A DNA stretch of 5,843 bases from the NCBI GenBank assembly GCA_037144255.1, contig JBAWXE010000133.1, forward strand, positions 1-5,843. The letters run 5' to 3'. The notes beneath the pieces were generated by a model. It had not been told where the DNA came from and did no database searches. It was given only the letters and a program-made list of their open reading frames with translations. The translations under genes and the position numbers were made by a program. Within the stretch, counting starts at the first letter, position 1. Each line of letters begins with the position of its first letter. Source of the stretch: JBAWXE01 sp037144255 (lineage in GTDB: Bacteria > Bacteroidota > Bacteroidia > Chitinophagales > Chitinophagaceae). Below, one piece after another: positions 5,788-5,843 of this stretch.

Positions 5788-5818
5788 CAAAAGTAATACT
5801 ACAATCCGATTACTAAAA
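5788..5818 (-). promoter_or_regulatory. Candidate promoter of the thiamine-binding-family gene and pyrF
   Basis: On the minus strand TACTTTTG (plus-strand 5788-5795) matches the Bacteroidota -7 consensus TAnnTTTG exactly. Nineteen nt upstream of it is TTTT (plus-strand 5815-5818), three of four bases of the -33 TTTG at the ideal distance. Transcription would start near 5784 and give a leader of about 30 nt before the ATG at 5755. This is the best promoter match in the window. Confidence 0.5.
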
Positions 5819-5843
5819 CTATAATTCCAGAATAGTATTAGCA

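Noticed and set aside
1..5843. CRISPR array, insertion sequence, prophage, toxin-antitoxin pair or tRNA gene
   Set aside because: No spaced direct-repeat series, no transposase or integrase motifs, no terminal inverted repeats with target duplication, and no cloverleaf sequence was seen on either strand.

Overview
The window looks like a chromosomal housekeeping stretch from a member of the Bacteroidota, most likely in or near the Chitinophagaceae. The reasons are AT-rich DNA, start codons with no Shine-Dalgarno motif but A/T-rich leaders, several matches to the Bacteroidota promoter pattern (TTTG, about 19-21 nt, TAnnTTTG), and two protein families I know mainly from this phylum (a DUF2851 protein and a secreted barrel-like protein with an NTDGW motif). 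No phage, transposon, CRISPR array, tRNA or rRNA is visible. The assignment rests on recall of families, not on a search.

Layout, left to right. Bases 1-308 are AT-rich and gene-free apart from a hairpin terminator (251-279) for the leftward lipA unit. lipA (309-1247, minus) encodes lipoyl synthase and lies 21 bp downstream of a leftward gene for a secreted, probably outer-membrane protein (1269-2117). A 122-bp divergent intergenic region separates that gene from a rightward OsmC/Ohr-family gene (2240-2653). The 3' end of the OsmC gene overlaps, tail to tail by 20 bp, a leftward DUF2851 gene (2634-3905). A 390-bp region without a convincing gene (3906-4295) follows. It leads into a small rightward gene (4296-4556) whose product is little more than an N-terminal signal peptide plus a C-terminal P-L-D-G-G/hydrophobic/basic segment, a layout resembling the PID-CTERM type of sorting signal. 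A strong 15-bp hairpin (4587-4619) ends this gene and also faces pyrF. pyrF (4623-5423, minus; orotidine 5'-phosphate decarboxylase) sits 35 bp behind a small MTH1187-type thiamine-binding-family gene (5459-5755, minus), and the two probably share a promoter near 5788-5818.

How the genes fit together. LipA makes the lipoyl cofactor, PyrF makes UMP, and the OsmC-type protein probably reduces peroxides; these are ordinary core functions. The most unusual item is the small PLDGG protein: it has almost no mature domain, and its charged C-terminal tail is longer than I expect for this kind of signal. The DUF2851 protein, of unknown function, carries a PD...ExH arrangement and a C-terminal cysteine cluster that could be tested. 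I see no multi-gene undescribed system in this window. The best candidate is a single substrate-like gene whose processing machinery would have to be encoded elsewhere.
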